In this document: piece by piece, positions 34,014-43,848 of the stretch
How positions within the stretch are numbered: the first letter of the stretch is position 1
How the letters are laid out: each line of letters starts with the position of its first letter
From: Streptomyces sp. 549
GTDB lineage: Bacteria > Actinomycetota > Actinomycetes > Streptomycetales > Streptomycetaceae
Assembly: GCF_030124175.1 (NCBI RefSeq)
Contig: NZ_JASKMT010000001.1
Location: 186,001-250,000 of the forward strand
Reading direction: 5' to 3'
Length of the DNA: 64,000 nucleotides
Position numbers and translations under genes: made by a program
Notes under the pieces: generated by a model
The model's input: only the letters and a program-made list of their open reading frames with translations
What the model was told of the DNA's origin: nothing
Database searches by the model: none

Positions 34014-34949
34014 ATGGGTGCGGGGCACGATCACGGCGGTCCGCCGCCAGGAACCACCGGGACCGCGGCGGCGGCCTACCGGGGGCGGCTGCGCATCACG
34101 CTGGCCATCGCGTGCACGCTGCTCGTCACCGAGGCCGTCGGCGCGTGGCTGACGGGTTCGCTGGCCCTGCTCGCCGACGCCGGCCACGTGGCGACGGACG
34201 TCATCGGCATCGGCATGGCGTTGACCGCCATCCACTTCGCGAACCGGCCGACGAGTGCGCGCCGCACGTTCGGCTTCGCCCGGATCGAGATCCTGGCGGC
34301 GCTGCTGAACTGCCTGCTGCTCCTGGGGGTCGGCGGCTACATCCTCGTCGAGGCGATCGCACGCCTGCGCGACCCGGCCGAGGTGCCCGGCGGGCTGACC
34401 ATCGTCTTCGGCCTGGTGGGCCTGGTGCTGAACGGCATCTCGCTGTCGCTGCTGATGCGGGGGCAGAAGGAGAGCCTGAACGTGCGCGGCGCGTTCCTGG
34501 AGGTGCTGGCGGACGCGCTCGGTTCGGTGGCGGTGGTGGTCGCCGCACTGGTGATCATGCTGACCGGCTGGCGGCAGGCCGACCCGATCGCCTCGCTGGC
34601 CATCGCACTGATGATCGTCCCGCGCACCCTGAAACTGGCGAAGGAGGCCGTGGACGTGCTGCTGGAGACGGCTCCGCGCGACGTGGACCTCGACGAGGTC
34701 AGGCAGCACATCCTGGAGGTGCCGGGTGTGGAGGACCTGCACGACCTCCACGTGTGGACGATCACCTCGGGCATGCCCGTGCTGTCGGTGCACGTCGTGG
34801 TGGACCGGGAGGCGCTGGACGGCGTGGGGCACGAGCGGATACTGCACGCGCTCCAGGACTGCCTGGGTGACCACTTCGACGTCGAGCACTGCACCTTCCA
34901 GCTGGAACCGCACGGACATGCGGCGCACGAGGCAGGGCTCTGCCACTGA
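34014..34949 (+). CDS. Cation diffusion facilitator (CzcD/ZitB-like) efflux protein
   Basis: A 311-residue membrane exporter of Zn2+/Co2+/Cd2+-type cations driven by proton exchange. About six helices, with the metal site residues LADAGHVATD (helix 2) and EVLADALGS (helix 5), and a C-terminal ferredoxin-like domain (DLHDLHVWTITSGM). A His-containing N-terminus (MGAGHDHGG) may bind metal. ATG at 34014 preceded by GAGAGG. A larger in-frame extension from 33912 is unlikely. Confidence 0.9.
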   Translation: MGAGHDHGGPPPGTTGTAAAAYRGRLRITLAIACTLLVTEAVGAWLTGSLALLADAGHVATDVIGIGMALTAIHFANRPTSARRTFGFARIEILAALLNCLLLLGVGGYILVEAIARLRDPAEVPGGLTIVFGLVGLVLNGISLSLLMRGQKESLNVRGAFLEVLADALGSVAVVVAALVIMLTGWRQADPIASLAIALMIVPRTLKLAKEAVDVLLETAPRDVDLDEVRQHILEVPGVEDLHDLHVWTITSGMPVLSVHVVVDREALDGVGHERILHALQDCLGDHFDVEHCTFQLEPHGHAAHEAGLCH

Positions 34950-34995
34950 TCCCGGTACGGCACACTGGTGCATTCAGTCGCAACCGAGGAGGAAC

Positions 34996-35556
34996 ATGGC
35001 GAACAACCCTGCGGGTCCGATCATGCTCGAACTGGTCGACGAGCACGGAGTGACGATCGGCACCGCGGAGAAGCTCTCCGCCCACCAGGCGCCCGGGCGG
35101 TTGCACCGCGCCTTCTCGGTCTTCCTCTTCGACACCGGCGGCCGACTGCTGCTGCAGCGCCGCGCCCTGGAGAAGTACCACTCCCCCGGCGTGTGGTCGA
35201 ACACCTGCTGCGGGCACCCCTACCCGGGTGAGCCGCCGTTCGCCGCCGCGGCGCGGCGCGTGGGCGAGGAACTGGGTGTCGCCCCCGCGCTGATGGCGGA
35301 GGCCGGCACCGTCCGCTACAACCACCCCGACCCGGCCTCGGGCCTGGTGGAGCAGGAGTTCAACCACCTGTTCGCCGGTGTCGTCGCCTCGCCCCTGCGG
35401 CCGGACCCGTCGGAGGTCACCGAGACGGTGTTCGTCACTCCGCAGGAGCTGAAGGAACGGCACGCGGAGGGTGTGTTCTCCGCCTGGTTCATGACGGTGC
35501 TCGACGCGGCCCGGCCCGGCATCCGGAAGGTCACCGGCACTGCCGCCGGCTGGTGA
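34996..35556 (+). CDS. idi: Isopentenyl-diphosphate delta-isomerase, type 1
   Basis: A 186-residue Nudix-fold enzyme that interconverts isopentenyl and dimethylallyl diphosphate, feeding terpenoid synthesis, including the squalene operon at 22-26 kb. The catalytic Cys lies in SNTCCGHP; EEL in the Nudix-like helix and EFNHLF further on are typical. ATG at 34996 behind GAGGAGG. Convergent with, and 9 bp from, the next gene. Confidence 0.95.
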   Translation: MANNPAGPIMLELVDEHGVTIGTAEKLSAHQAPGRLHRAFSVFLFDTGGRLLLQRRALEKYHSPGVWSNTCCGHPYPGEPPFAAAARRVGEELGVAPALMAEAGTVRYNHPDPASGLVEQEFNHLFAGVVASPLRPDPSEVTETVFVTPQELKERHAEGVFSAWFMTVLDAARPGIRKVTGTAAGW

Positions 35557-35565
35557 GGGAACGTT

Positions 35566-36075
35566 TCACGGCGGCGGGGTCCGCTGGACTTGCAGCGGGA
35601 GCGCGGCCCAGACGACCTTGCCACCCGCGGCCGTCTGCTCCACGTCGCAGGTGCCGCCGCCCTCGGTGACGTAGGCCTTCACCAGCAGCAGGCCGCGTCC
35701 GCCGGTCAGCTCGTGGTCGGGTTCGGCGGCCAGCGCCTTGGGCCGGTAGGGGTGGCCGTCCTCCACCGCCACCCGCACCCAGCCGCCGCCCAGCGACACC
35801 TCCACGCCCACCTCGGGGGAGAGCAGTGCGGCGTGCCGCACCGAGTTGGTGACCAGTTCGGAGACGATGAGCAGCAGGGACTGCATGAGCTCGTCGTTCA
35901 CCGGGGCGCGCTGCCGCCGGATCAGGTCGCGTACGGCGTGCCGCACCTGCGGCACGGAGGAGTCGAGGGCGGGAGCGGTGAAGCGCCAGGCTCCGGCGTA
36001 GGCCGGTGGTCCCGGAGGTTCCGCGGCGGACGGCTGGGGCGGAGCGCTCCCGAGGCTGTCCATGATGTCCGACAC
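35566..36075 (-). CDS. RsbW-like ATP-binding anti-sigma/regulatory kinase
   Basis: A 169-residue protein with one HATPase domain of the serine kinase/anti-sigma type that abounds in Streptomyces. Motifs: LIVSELVTNSVRHA (N box), VAVEDGHPYRPKA (G1) and GGRGLLLVKAY (G2). There is no sensor region. The start is GTG 36075 (GAGAGG close upstream) or ATG 36063. The partner sigma or anti-anti-sigma factor is not in the window. Confidence 0.85.
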   Translation of the reverse strand: MSDIMDSLGSAPPQPSAAEPPGPPAYAGAWRFTAPALDSSVPQVRHAVRDLIRRQRAPVNDELMQSLLLIVSELVTNSVRHAALLSPEVGVEVSLGGGWVRVAVEDGHPYRPKALAAEPDHELTGGRGLLLVKAYVTEGGGTCDVEQTAAGGKVVWAALPLQVQRTPPP

Positions 36076-36216
36076 CCACCCTCTCGTGGTCGTCGCAGTG
36101 TCCGCACGGAGACCGCATACCCCTACGAGTGTTGGTACATACCGGGACGGGAAGTGCACCTGACCCGAACTGACCGGTATTTGCCGTATCAGGAACGCTG
36201 TTGCTCGACGGTCGAC

Positions 36217-36921
36217 CTACTTCGGACGTCTCTTGTCGCTGGTTGTCTCATCCCCCGGCGCGGGCTCGTCCCGATCCGCAGAACCGGTTCTCCAGTGCGG
36301 TTCGTCCTTCGACGCCGCCGTCCGGTCCGCCTCGTCCCGGCCGCGCGCCACCTGTCCCGCCACCTGGCGGCCGGTGATGCCGGTGGCCAGCAGGCCGAGG
36401 CCGTCGAACAGGAGTGCCAGCGAGAAGAACGTGCCGAGCGTGTAGAGCGTGCTCTGCGGCCAGTCGCCCAGCACCAGCACACCCAGCAGCACTCCGAACG
36501 CGCCCTGGGCGACCGTCCAGATCATCTGCGGCCCGCGCGCGACGACGCCGCCCACCAGGCGGAACACGCCACCGGTGAGGAAGAGCAGCGCAGCGAACAG
36601 GGTGAGCCCGGCGGCGCTCGTCTCCGGATTGAGGATGACCACGATGCCGGCCGCGATGTAGAGCGCGGCCACGATGAGGCCCAACCAGAAGAAGTTCGAC
36701 TTGCGCGACTGCACGGCGTGGATCAGCGCGACCACTCCGCTGACGAGCAGCAGCCAGCCGAAGATCAGCACCGTGGTGATCGTCGCCACGCCCACGTAGA
36801 CCAGGCCGATCAGGCCGCCCAGCACCAGCACGGCGCCGAGCACCGTCAGCAGGTTCAGGCTGCGGGTGAGCCCGACCTCCGACCTGGGGACGGCCTTGCG
36901 CTTGCCCTTGCTGCCGACCAT
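36217..36921 (-). CDS. HdeD family (DUF308) membrane protein
   Basis: A 234-residue protein with six hydrophobic helices in two similar halves, each ending near a Gly-rich turn (VLGGLIGLVYVGVATITTVLIFGWLLLVSG...), as in HdeD. The basic cytoplasmic N-terminus (VGSKGKRK) and charged C-terminus frame it. The HdeD family is linked to acid tolerance in enterobacteria; in actinobacteria the role is unknown. ATG at 36921 with GGAGG upstream. Confidence 0.88.
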   Translation of the reverse strand: MVGSKGKRKAVPRSEVGLTRSLNLLTVLGAVLVLGGLIGLVYVGVATITTVLIFGWLLLVSGVVALIHAVQSRKSNFFWLGLIVAALYIAAGIVVILNPETSAAGLTLFAALLFLTGGVFRLVGGVVARGPQMIWTVAQGAFGVLLGVLVLGDWPQSTLYTLGTFFSLALLFDGLGLLATGITGRQVAGQVARGRDEADRTAASKDEPHWRTGSADRDEPAPGDETTSDKRRPK

Positions 36922-37043
36922 GCGACACCTCCAGTGTTCCTCCGAGCCAGCCTGCCTCCCCTGCCGTGTACCCGCTCCCCGGGCTGAGCCATCCGGGTCC
37001 GGCCCGACGAAGGGTGCCCCGGCGGCCCTGACGGGGCACGCCC

Positions 37044-37049
37044 TAACAT
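37044..37049 (+). promoter_or_regulatory. Putative -10 of a leaderless enoyl-CoA hydratase transcript
   Basis: TAACAT ends 8 nt before the ATG at 37058, with no ribosome site between. It lies in the divergent region between the HdeD gene and the hydratase. Confidence 0.4.
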
Positions 37050-37057
37050 CACCGTCC

Positions 37058-37828
37058 ATGAATCCTCCAGAGCCCTCGATCGGCTGCGTCACCTCCGACG
37101 GGGTGGCGACCGTGACGCTGCACCACCCCGCCAAGCGAAACGCGATGACCGCGCCGATGTGGCGGCGGCTGACCGAGCTGCTGGGCGGACTCGCGGAGGC
37201 GCCGTCGGTGCGGGCGCTGGTGCTCACCGGCAGCGGGGAGACCTTCTGCGCCGGCGCCGACATCTCCACCCTGCACGGCGATCCGGACGCGGAGGACGGC
37301 CCGCAGCGGCTCGCGGTCGCCGCCGAGGAGGCGCTGGCCGCCTTCCCGCGCCCCACTCTGGCGGCGGTGCGCGGCCACTGCGTCGGGGGCGGCTGCCAGC
37401 TGGCAGCCGCCTGCGACCTGCGGTTCGCCACCGCGGACGCGGTGTTCGGCGTCACCCCGGCCCGACTGGGCGTGGTCTATCCGGCGACCTCCACCGGTCG
37501 TCTGGTGCGGCTGGTGGGGCCGTCGGCGGCGAAGCACCTGCTGTTCTCGGCCGAGCTGATCGACGCCGAGCGGGCGCTGCGGGTGGGGCTGGTGGACGAG
37601 GTGCTGGAAAGCGGCACACTGCTCGACGCACGGGTGGCGGAGTTCACCCGCACCCTGGGCACCCGGTCGCTGCTCAGCCAGTGCGCGGCGAAGGAGTACG
37701 TCGACGGCCCGCCGGACCCGACCCGCTCCGCGCACTGGGTGCGGCAGGCCCGCAACAGCGGGGAGGCGGCCGAGGGCGCGGCGGCGTTCCTGGAACGGCG
37801 CCCGCCTCGCTTCACCTGGGAGGGATGA
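37058..37828 (+). CDS. Enoyl-CoA hydratase/isomerase family protein
   Basis: A 256-residue crotonase-fold protein. The oxyanion-hole regions FCAGADISTLHG and VRGHCVGGGCQLAAACDLR are intact. At the catalytic glutamate positions I see Ala/Val (RLGVVYPATSTGRLVR), so it may act as an isomerase or other crotonase rather than a classical hydratase. The ATG at 37058 is probably leaderless. Confidence 0.85.
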   Translation: MNPPEPSIGCVTSDGVATVTLHHPAKRNAMTAPMWRRLTELLGGLAEAPSVRALVLTGSGETFCAGADISTLHGDPDAEDGPQRLAVAAEEALAAFPRPTLAAVRGHCVGGGCQLAAACDLRFATADAVFGVTPARLGVVYPATSTGRLVRLVGPSAAKHLLFSAELIDAERALRVGLVDEVLESGTLLDARVAEFTRTLGTRSLLSQCAAKEYVDGPPDPTRSAHWVRQARNSGEAAEGAAAFLERRPPRFTWEG

Positions 37829-37913
37829 GAAGCGGAAGGGCTGCTGCCCGGCCCCTCCTCGCCCGATGGGGATTCGGCTGCTCCCGACCCTTCTGAACTA
37901 AGCGACCGATCAG

Positions 37914-37919
37914 TAACCT
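37914..37919 (+). promoter_or_regulatory. Putative -10 of a leaderless SCO6745-family transcript
   Basis: TAACCT ends 7 nt before the ATG at 37927, with no ribosome site. Confidence 0.45.
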
Positions 37920-37926
37920 GGAGTCC

Positions 37927-38790
37927 ATGACCACACTGCCGGAGCGTGCCGGACGCCGCTGCCACAACGTCGTGAACCCCCTCCACTCGGCGGTCTACTT
38001 CTCGCCCGAACTGGGCGAGGAGTTCGCCGCCATCGGCGTGGACGACCCGTCCGCCGCCTACTTCGCCAGCCGTGCCGCGGCCATGGGCGCGGTGGGCCCG
38101 GGCACCGTCACGGCGACGTTCTACAGCTTCAGCCACCGCCTGATCAGCCGGTGCGTGCCCGCCGTCTGGCGCACCGCGGAACCGCAGGCGGTACTCGACG
38201 CCCGGCTGCGCGCCGCCGACCGGGCCCTGCGCCGCCTGCTGGGCGAGGAGGCCGCCGGCTCCAAGGAGGTCGCCGAGGCGGCCGAGCTGGCGCTGCGGGC
38301 CACCGAGGCGTGCGAGCGCGGCGCCCGGCCGCTCTACGCCGCCCACGCTGACCTGCCCGTGCCCGAGCAGCCGCATCTGCGGCTGTGGCACGCGGCGACC
38401 CTGCTGCGCGAGCACCGCGGCGACGCCCACCTCGCGGTACTGCTCGACGCCGGGCTGAGCGGCTTGCAGGCGCAGGTCAGCCACACCGCCACCGGCAAGG
38501 GAATGAGCCGGCGGTGGGTGCTCGGTTCGCGCGGCTTCACCGCCGAGGAGTGGGACGAGGCGGAGGCCCTGCTGCGCGACCGGGAGATCCTGGACGCGCA
38601 CGGTGAACTGACCGAGGACGGCGTGGCCCTGCGCCGGGAGATCGAGAGCGCCACCGACCGGCTGGACCGCGCACCCTACGAGCACCTGGGCGCAGCCGGA
38701 GTGGAGCGCCTGACGGAACTGGGCGGACTGCTCGCCCTCGCCGCGGCCGAAGCGGGCGCCTTCCCGCGCGGCCTGCTCGGCAAGGGCTGA
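37927..38790 (+). CDS. SCO6745-family protein, function unknown
   Basis: A 287-residue soluble protein of the family named after Streptomyces coelicolor SCO6745. The N-terminal segment VVNPLHSAVYFSPELGEEFAAIG and the central FYSFSHRLISRCVPAVW are characteristic. The C-terminal half contains a winged-helix-like region (GKGMSRRWVLGSRGFTAEEWDEA). No catalytic motif is evident. It sits alone between enoyl-CoA hydratase and tex. Confidence 0.85.
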   Translation: MTTLPERAGRRCHNVVNPLHSAVYFSPELGEEFAAIGVDDPSAAYFASRAAAMGAVGPGTVTATFYSFSHRLISRCVPAVWRTAEPQAVLDARLRAADRALRRLLGEEAAGSKEVAEAAELALRATEACERGARPLYAAHADLPVPEQPHLRLWHAATLLREHRGDAHLAVLLDAGLSGLQAQVSHTATGKGMSRRWVLGSRGFTAEEWDEAEALLRDREILDAHGELTEDGVALRREIESATDRLDRAPYEHLGAAGVERLTELGGLLALAAAEAGAFPRGLLGKG

Positions 38791-38846
38791 GCGGGCGCCA
38801 CCCGCCGCGCCGCACGGCGACCGGCCGCCGCCGGTGGTCCACCTGC

Positions 38847-38852
38847 CAGAAT
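38847..38852 (+). promoter_or_regulatory. Putative -10 of a leaderless tex transcript
   Basis: CAGAAT ends 7 nt before the GTG at 38860. Its last two bases are the start of an in-frame ATG (38851), which would then not be translated. Confidence 0.4.
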
Positions 38853-38859
38853 GCGGGGC

Positions 38860-41289
38860 GTGACCGCAACAACTGTGTCCATCGAAGCCAGGATCGCCGA
38901 GCAACTCGGCGTATCGGAGTGGCAGGTGAAGGCCGCCGTCGATCTGCTCGACAGCGGCTCCACCGTGCCGTTCGTCGCCCGCTACCGCAAGGAGGCCACC
39001 GGCACGCTCGACGACGCCCAGCTGCGGACCCTTGAGGAGCGCCTGCGCTACCTGCGGGAGCTGGAGGACCGGCGGTCCTCCGTACTGGAGTCGATCCGCG
39101 GCCAGGGCAAGCTGGACGACGCCCTGGAGGCGCGGATCCGGGCGGCGGACTCCAAGGCCCGGCTGGAGGACATCTACCTGCCCTTCAAGCCGAAGCGGCG
39201 GACCAAGGCCCAGATCGCCCGCGAGGCGGGTCTGGAGCCGCTGGCCGACACGCTGCTGGCCGAGCCCGGCACCGACCCGGCCGCCGCGGCAGCCTCCTTT
39301 GTCGACAGCGAGCGCGGCGTGGCCGACGCCGGTGCGGCGCTCGACGGCGCGCGTGCCGTGCTGACCGAGCGCTTCGGCGAGGACGCCGACCTCATCGGCG
39401 AGCTGCGTGAGCGCATGTGGCGGCGCGGCCGGGTGGTGGCGCGGGTCCGCGAGGGCAAGGAGGAGCAGGGCGCGAAGTTCGCCGACTACTTCGCCTTCTC
39501 CGAGCCGTTCACCACACTGCCCTCCCACCGGGTGCTGGCGATGCTGCGCGGCGAGAAGGAGGAGGTCCTCGACCTGGTGCTCTCGCCCGAGCCGGACGAC
39601 GAGGAGCGTCCCGGCCCGTCCGACTACGAGCGGGCGGTGGCCGCGCGCTTCGGCATCGCCGACCGGGGCCGGCCCGCCGACCGCTGGCTGGCGGAGACCG
39701 TGCGCTGGGCGTGGCGCACACGCCTGCTCGTCCACCTGGGCATCGACCTGCGGGTGCGCCTGCGGCAGGCGGCCGAGGAGTCCGCCGTGGAGGTGTTCGC
39801 CTCGAACCTGCGTGACCTGCTGCTGGCCGCTCCGGCCGGTTCCCGGCCCACGATGGGGCTGGACCCGGGCCTGCGGACCGGCGTGAAGGTGGCGGTGGTC
39901 GACGGTACCGGCAAGGTCGCGGCCACCGCGACGATCTACCCGCACGCGCCTCGCAAGCAGTGGCAGGACTCCCTTCAGGCACTGGGCCGCCTCGCCGCCG
40001 AGCACCGGGTGGAGCTGGTGGCGATCGGCAACGGCACGGCGTCCCGGGAGACGGACAAGCTGGCAGCCGACCTCATCGCCGCGCGGCCCGAGCTGGGGCT
40101 GACGAAGGTGATGGTCTCCGAGGCCGGCGCCTCGGTGTACTCGGCGTCCGCGTTCGCCACCCAGGAACTGCCGGACCTGGACGTGTCGCTGCGCGGCGCG
40201 GTCTCCATCGCCCGGCGGCTGCAGGACCCGCTGGCCGAACTCGTGAAGATCGACCCCAGGTCGATCGGCGTGGGCCAGTACCAGCACGACCTCTCCGAGG
40301 TGAAGCTGTCGCGGTCCCTCGACGCGGTGGTGGAGGACTGCGTCAACGGCGTCGGCGTGGACGTCAACACCGCGTCGGCACCCCTGCTTTCGCGGGTGTC
40401 GGGCATCGGCGGCACGCTGGCCGAGAACATCGTGGCGTACCGGGACGGCAACGGGCGGTTCCGCAGCCGGGCGGCGCTCAAGGCGGTGCCCAGGCTGGGC
40501 CCGAAGGCGTACGAGCAGTGCGCCGGCTTCCTGCGCATCCGGGGCGGCGACGACCCGCTGGACGCCTCCAGCGTGCACCCGGAGGCCTACCCGGTGGTGC
40601 GCGACATGGTCAGGGCCGGCGGCGGCGACGTGTCCTCGCTGATCGGCGACACGCGGACGCTGCGGGCCCTGAAGCCGCAGGAGTTCGTGCGGGACGGCTT
40701 CGGCCTGCCGACCGTCACCGACATCCTGCGCGAGCTGGAGAAGCCGGGCCGCGACCCGCGCCCGGCGTTCCGCACCGCGGAGTTCAAGGAGGGCGTGGAG
40801 AAGATCGGCGACCTCGCCCCGGAGATGGTGCTGGAGGGCGTGGTGACCAACGTCGCCGCGTTCGGCGCGTTCGTGGACGTCGGTGTGCACCAGGACGGAC
40901 TGGTGCACGTCTCGGCGATGTCGAAGACGTTCGTGAAGGACCCCCGGGACGTCGTCAAGCCCGGCGACATCGTGCGGGTCAAGGTGCTCGAGGTCGACGT
41001 GCCGCGCAAGCGGATCTCGCTGACGCTGCGCCTCGACGACCCCGAGGGCGGGACGCGCGCCCCGCGCGGCGGGCGCGAGGCGGGCGGGGCCCGCGAAGCG
41101 CAGGGCGGCCGGCCGCCGCGCCCGCGGCAGGGCGAGCGGCAGACGGGCTCGGGCGGCGGACGGCAGCAGGGTGAGCGCCGCACGGGCGCCGGTGCGGACC
41201 AGCGGCGGGCGGCGCCTCCGGCGAACAGCGCGATGGCCGACGCGCTGCGCCGGGCGGGTCTCACCGACCCCGGCGGGGGCCGCGGGTAG
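38860..41289 (+). CDS. tex: Tex-family RNA-binding protein
   Basis: An 809-residue nucleic-acid-binding protein related to Tex/Spt6, thought to act in transcription and in tolerance to translation stress. Order: Tex N-terminal helical domain, YqgF/RNase H-like domain ([18 protein letters not shown]), helix-hairpin-helix domain ([22 protein letters not shown]), S1 domain (about 650-725, [19 protein letters not shown]) and an RG-rich tail of about 80 residues typical of actinobacteria. GTG at 38860 fits the family N-terminus and a leaderless start; ATG 38851 is the alternative. A strong terminator follows. Confidence 0.95.
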   Translation: MTATTVSIEARIAEQLGVSEWQVKAAVDLLDSGSTVPFVARYRKEATGTLDDAQLRTLEERLRYLRELEDRRSSVLESIRGQGKLDDALEARIRAADSKARLEDIYLPFKPKRRTKAQIAREAGLEPLADTLLAEPGTDPAAAAASFVDSERGVADAGAALDGARAVLTERFGEDADLIGELRERMWRRGRVVARVREGKEEQGAKFADYFAFSEPFTTLPSHRVLAMLRGEKEEVLDLVLSPEPDDEERPGPSDYERAVAARFGIADRGRPADRWLAETVRWAWRTRLLVHLGIDLRVRLRQAAEESAVEVFASNLRDLLLAAPAGSRPTMGLDPGLRTGVKVAVVDGTGKVAATATIYPHAPRKQWQDSLQALGRLAAEHRVELVAIGNGTASRETDKLAADLIAARPELGLTKVMVSEAGASVYSASAFATQELPDLDVSLRGAVSIARRLQDPLAELVKIDPRSIGVGQYQHDLSEVKLSRSLDAVVEDCVNGVGVDVNTASAPLLSRVSGIGGTLAENIVAYRDGNGRFRSRAALKAVPRLGPKAYEQCAGFLRIRGGDDPLDASSVHPEAYPVVRDMVRAGGGDVSSLIGDTRTLRALKPQEFVRDGFGLPTVTDILRELEKPGRDPRPAFRTAEFKEGVEKIGDLAPEMVLEGVVTNVAAFGAFVDVGVHQDGLVHVSAMSKTFVKDPRDVVKPGDIVRVKVLEVDVPRKRISLTLRLDDPEGGTRAPRGGREAGGAREAQGGRPPRPRQGERQTGSGGGRQQGERRTGAGADQRRAAPPANSAMADALRRAGLTDPGGGRG

Positions 41290-41310
41290 CGAAGGTCACA
41301 CTGACGGGCG

Positions 41311-41354
41311 AAAGGCGCGGGTACCGGGCATCGTCCCTGGTCCCGCGCCTTTTT
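41311..41354 (+). terminator. Intrinsic terminator of tex with T-run
   Basis: AAAGGCGCGGG (41311-41321), a 20-nt loop, CCCGCGCCTTT (41342-41352), then two more Ts. It is one of few terminators here with a T-run, 21 bp beyond the tex stop. Confidence 0.9.
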
Positions 41355-41408
41355 CCGTCCCGAGGCCTTCACCGAACGTCACGGGGAAGAAGCCCTGTGA
41401 GACCGGCC

Positions 41409-41438
41409 TTGCCATCGGGGCGAGGTGTAACTTACGGT
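41409..41438 (+). promoter_or_regulatory. Promoter of the acyl-ACP desaturase
   Basis: TTGCCA (41409-41414) and TACGGT (41433-41438) with an 18-bp spacer. The operator described next covers the -10 and start region. Confidence 0.5.
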
Positions 41439-41462
41439 TTCGTAACCTACGGACCCGTAAGT
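41430..41462. promoter_or_regulatory. Nested TTACGG-type operator before the desaturase
   Basis: An outer inverted repeat ACTTACGG (41430-41437) / CCGTAAGT (41455-41462) contains two inner palindromes, TTACG-GTTT-CGTAA (41432-41445) and TACGG-AC-CCGTA (41448-41459). This gives four half-sites in 33 bp, suitable for two dimers of a TetR-type fatty-acid regulator. Confidence 0.8.
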
Positions 41463-41487
41463 GCACTCGGACAAGCTTGGAGAACCT

Positions 41488-42459
41488 GTGACGCTCACCA
41501 CCGCCCACAACGCCGCACCGGACCAGTGGACCGATGCCCGGCTGCTGTACGCGCTGGAAGAGGTCGTCGAGAAGGAGCTCAACCGGCACCTGAACGTCGC
41601 CAAGGACTGGATGCCGCACGAGTACGTGCCGTGGAGCGACGGCCGCAACTTCGACGGACCGCTGGGCGGCGAGCCGTGGGCTCCCGAGGACTCCAAGGTC
41701 ACCGACATCGGCCGGATCGCGCTGGTGGTGAACCTGCTCACCGAGGACAACCTGCCGAGCTACCACCACGAGATCGCCTCGCTGTTCGGCCGGGACGGCG
41801 CCTGGGGGACCTGGGTGCACCGCTGGACCGCGGAGGAGGGCCGGCACGGCATCGTGATGCGCGACTACCTGCTCACCTCCCGCGCGGTGGACCCGGTGGA
41901 GCTGGAGAACTTCCGGATGGTCCACATGTCCGAGGGCTTCGAGTCGGACAACCGGCACTCGATGCTGCACTCGGTGGCGTACGTCGCCTTCCAGGAACTC
42001 GCCACCCGCATCTCGCACCGCAACACCGGACACCAGTCGGGTGACCCGGTCTGCGACCGCATGCTGGCGCGGATCGCCACCGACGAGAACCTGCACATGA
42101 TCTTCTACCGGAACCTGCTGCGTTCCGCGTTCGAGCTGGCTCCGGACCTGACGATGTGCGCGGTGCGCGACGTGGTCGTCAACTTCCGCATGCCCGGCCA
42201 CGGCATGCCCGGGTTCGAGCGCGCCGCGGCCCGCATGGCCATCGGCGGCATCTACAACCTGCGCATCCACCACGACGACGTGCTCCAGCCCGTGCTGCGC
42301 CACCTGAAGGTGCTGGAGATCGGCGGCCTGGGCCCCGAGGGCCTCAAGGCCCAGGAGGAGCTGGGGATGTACATGGGCGGCCTGGACAGCGAGGCGCGCA
42401 AGTTCGACGAGCGCCTCGCCGCCCGTGAGGCCCGCCGCGCCGCCCGCGCCGGCGCCTGA
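41488..42459 (+). CDS. Acyl-ACP desaturase (soluble diiron, DesA-like)
   Basis: A 323-residue soluble ferritin-like desaturase that introduces a double bond into acyl-ACP. Iron ligands appear in EKELNRH (Glu), EIASLF region, AEEGRHG (E-x2-H) and DENLHMIFY (E-x2-H-like). GTG at 41488 is chosen because GGAGA precedes it; the GTG at 41461 overlaps the operator. A repressor responding to acyl-CoA probably binds the nested operator. Confidence 0.93.
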   Translation: MTLTTAHNAAPDQWTDARLLYALEEVVEKELNRHLNVAKDWMPHEYVPWSDGRNFDGPLGGEPWAPEDSKVTDIGRIALVVNLLTEDNLPSYHHEIASLFGRDGAWGTWVHRWTAEEGRHGIVMRDYLLTSRAVDPVELENFRMVHMSEGFESDNRHSMLHSVAYVAFQELATRISHRNTGHQSGDPVCDRMLARIATDENLHMIFYRNLLRSAFELAPDLTMCAVRDVVVNFRMPGHGMPGFERAAARMAIGGIYNLRIHHDDVLQPVLRHLKVLEIGGLGPEGLKAQEELGMYMGGLDSEARKFDERLAAREARRAARAGA

Positions 42460-42602
42460 GCCGGCCCTGACGGCAGCTGAGCGGCACAGTCGCTGAGCCT
42501 CCCGGTCGCTGAGCCTCCCGGTGGCCGCGCGGCTGGGGGCTGAGCGGCTGGAGGCCGCGCGGCACGGACGGCGTCACCCGGTGGTCCGGCGGGGCTGCGG
42601 CC

Positions 42603-43265
<663 letters not shown>

Positions 43266-43384
43266 GCCCGCAGCACAGCACGGACACCCGGTGCGGCGGA
43301 AGACCGCCGACCGCCCCGGCTCCCGTCGCCGCGTATCCGCACGGACCGGGCGGCCGGGCCGCCCGCGGCGGGTGGGACAGCCCT

Positions 43385-43390
43385 TAAGGT
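43385..43390 (+). promoter_or_regulatory. Putative -10 of a leaderless S4-protein transcript
   Basis: TAAGGT ends 6 nt before the ATG at 43397; no ribosome site. Confidence 0.5.
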
Positions 43391-43396
43391 CGGCTC

Positions 43397-43771
43397 ATGG
43401 CAGCAGACGAGGAATCCGCCAGGGTCGACACGTGGATCTGGTCGGTCCGGCTCGTCAAGACCCGCTCCCAGGCCACCGCGGCCTGCCGCGCAGGGCATGT
43501 GCGGGTCAACGGCGAGCGGGTCAAGCCCGCCCGGCCGGTGCGCGCAGGCGACGAGGTGCGCTTGCGGCAGGGCGGGGTGGAGCGCGTCGCGGTGGTCTCC
43601 CGGATCGTGCGCAAGCGGGTGGGCGCACCGGTCGCGGTGCAGTGCTTCGTCGACCACAGCCCTCCTCCCCCGCCGCCGCAGGCGGTCGCCCCGGCCGGCC
43701 GCCGCGACCGCGGTACCGGCCGCCCCACCAAGCGGGACCGCCGCGATCTGGAGAAACTGCGCGGCGACTGA
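43397..43771 (+). CDS. S4-domain RNA-binding protein (Hsp15-like)
   Basis: A 124-residue protein. The S4 domain is at about 9-75 (VDTWIWSVRLVKTRSQATAAC...GHVRVNGERVKPA...GDEVRL), followed by a Pro stretch and a basic tail (RPTKRDRRDLEKL). Hsp15-like proteins bind stalled 50S subunits; this is the actinobacterial version. The ATG is probably leaderless. Confidence 0.92.
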   Translation: MAADEESARVDTWIWSVRLVKTRSQATAACRAGHVRVNGERVKPARPVRAGDEVRLRQGGVERVAVVSRIVRKRVGAPVAVQCFVDHSPPPPPPQAVAPAGRRDRGTGRPTKRDRRDLEKLRGD

Positions 43772-43787
43772 GCAGCCCCGCACCGCT

Positions 43788-43815
43788 ACGGGCGCCCCTC
43801 GGTGGGGGCGCCCGT
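43788..43815 (+). terminator. 11-bp hairpin after the S4-protein gene
   Basis: ACGGGCGCCCC (43788-43798), 6-nt loop, GGGGCGCCCGT (43805-43815). It starts 17 bp after the stop and sits between two plus-strand genes. Confidence 0.75.
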
Positions 43816-43836
43816 GCCTTGCCCGGAGTTGTTGCA

Positions 43837-43842
43837 TATCCT
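43837..43842 (+). promoter_or_regulatory. Putative -10 of a leaderless GNAT transcript
   Basis: TATCCT ends 6 nt before GTG 43849; no ribosome site is present. Confidence 0.45.
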
Positions 43843-43848
43843 TCGCAG

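Noticed and set aside
37477..40908. 1143-codon minus-strand open frame
   Set aside because: Antisense to the enoyl-CoA hydratase, SCO6745-family and tex genes, all with clear family motifs; no ribosome site or recognisable domain.
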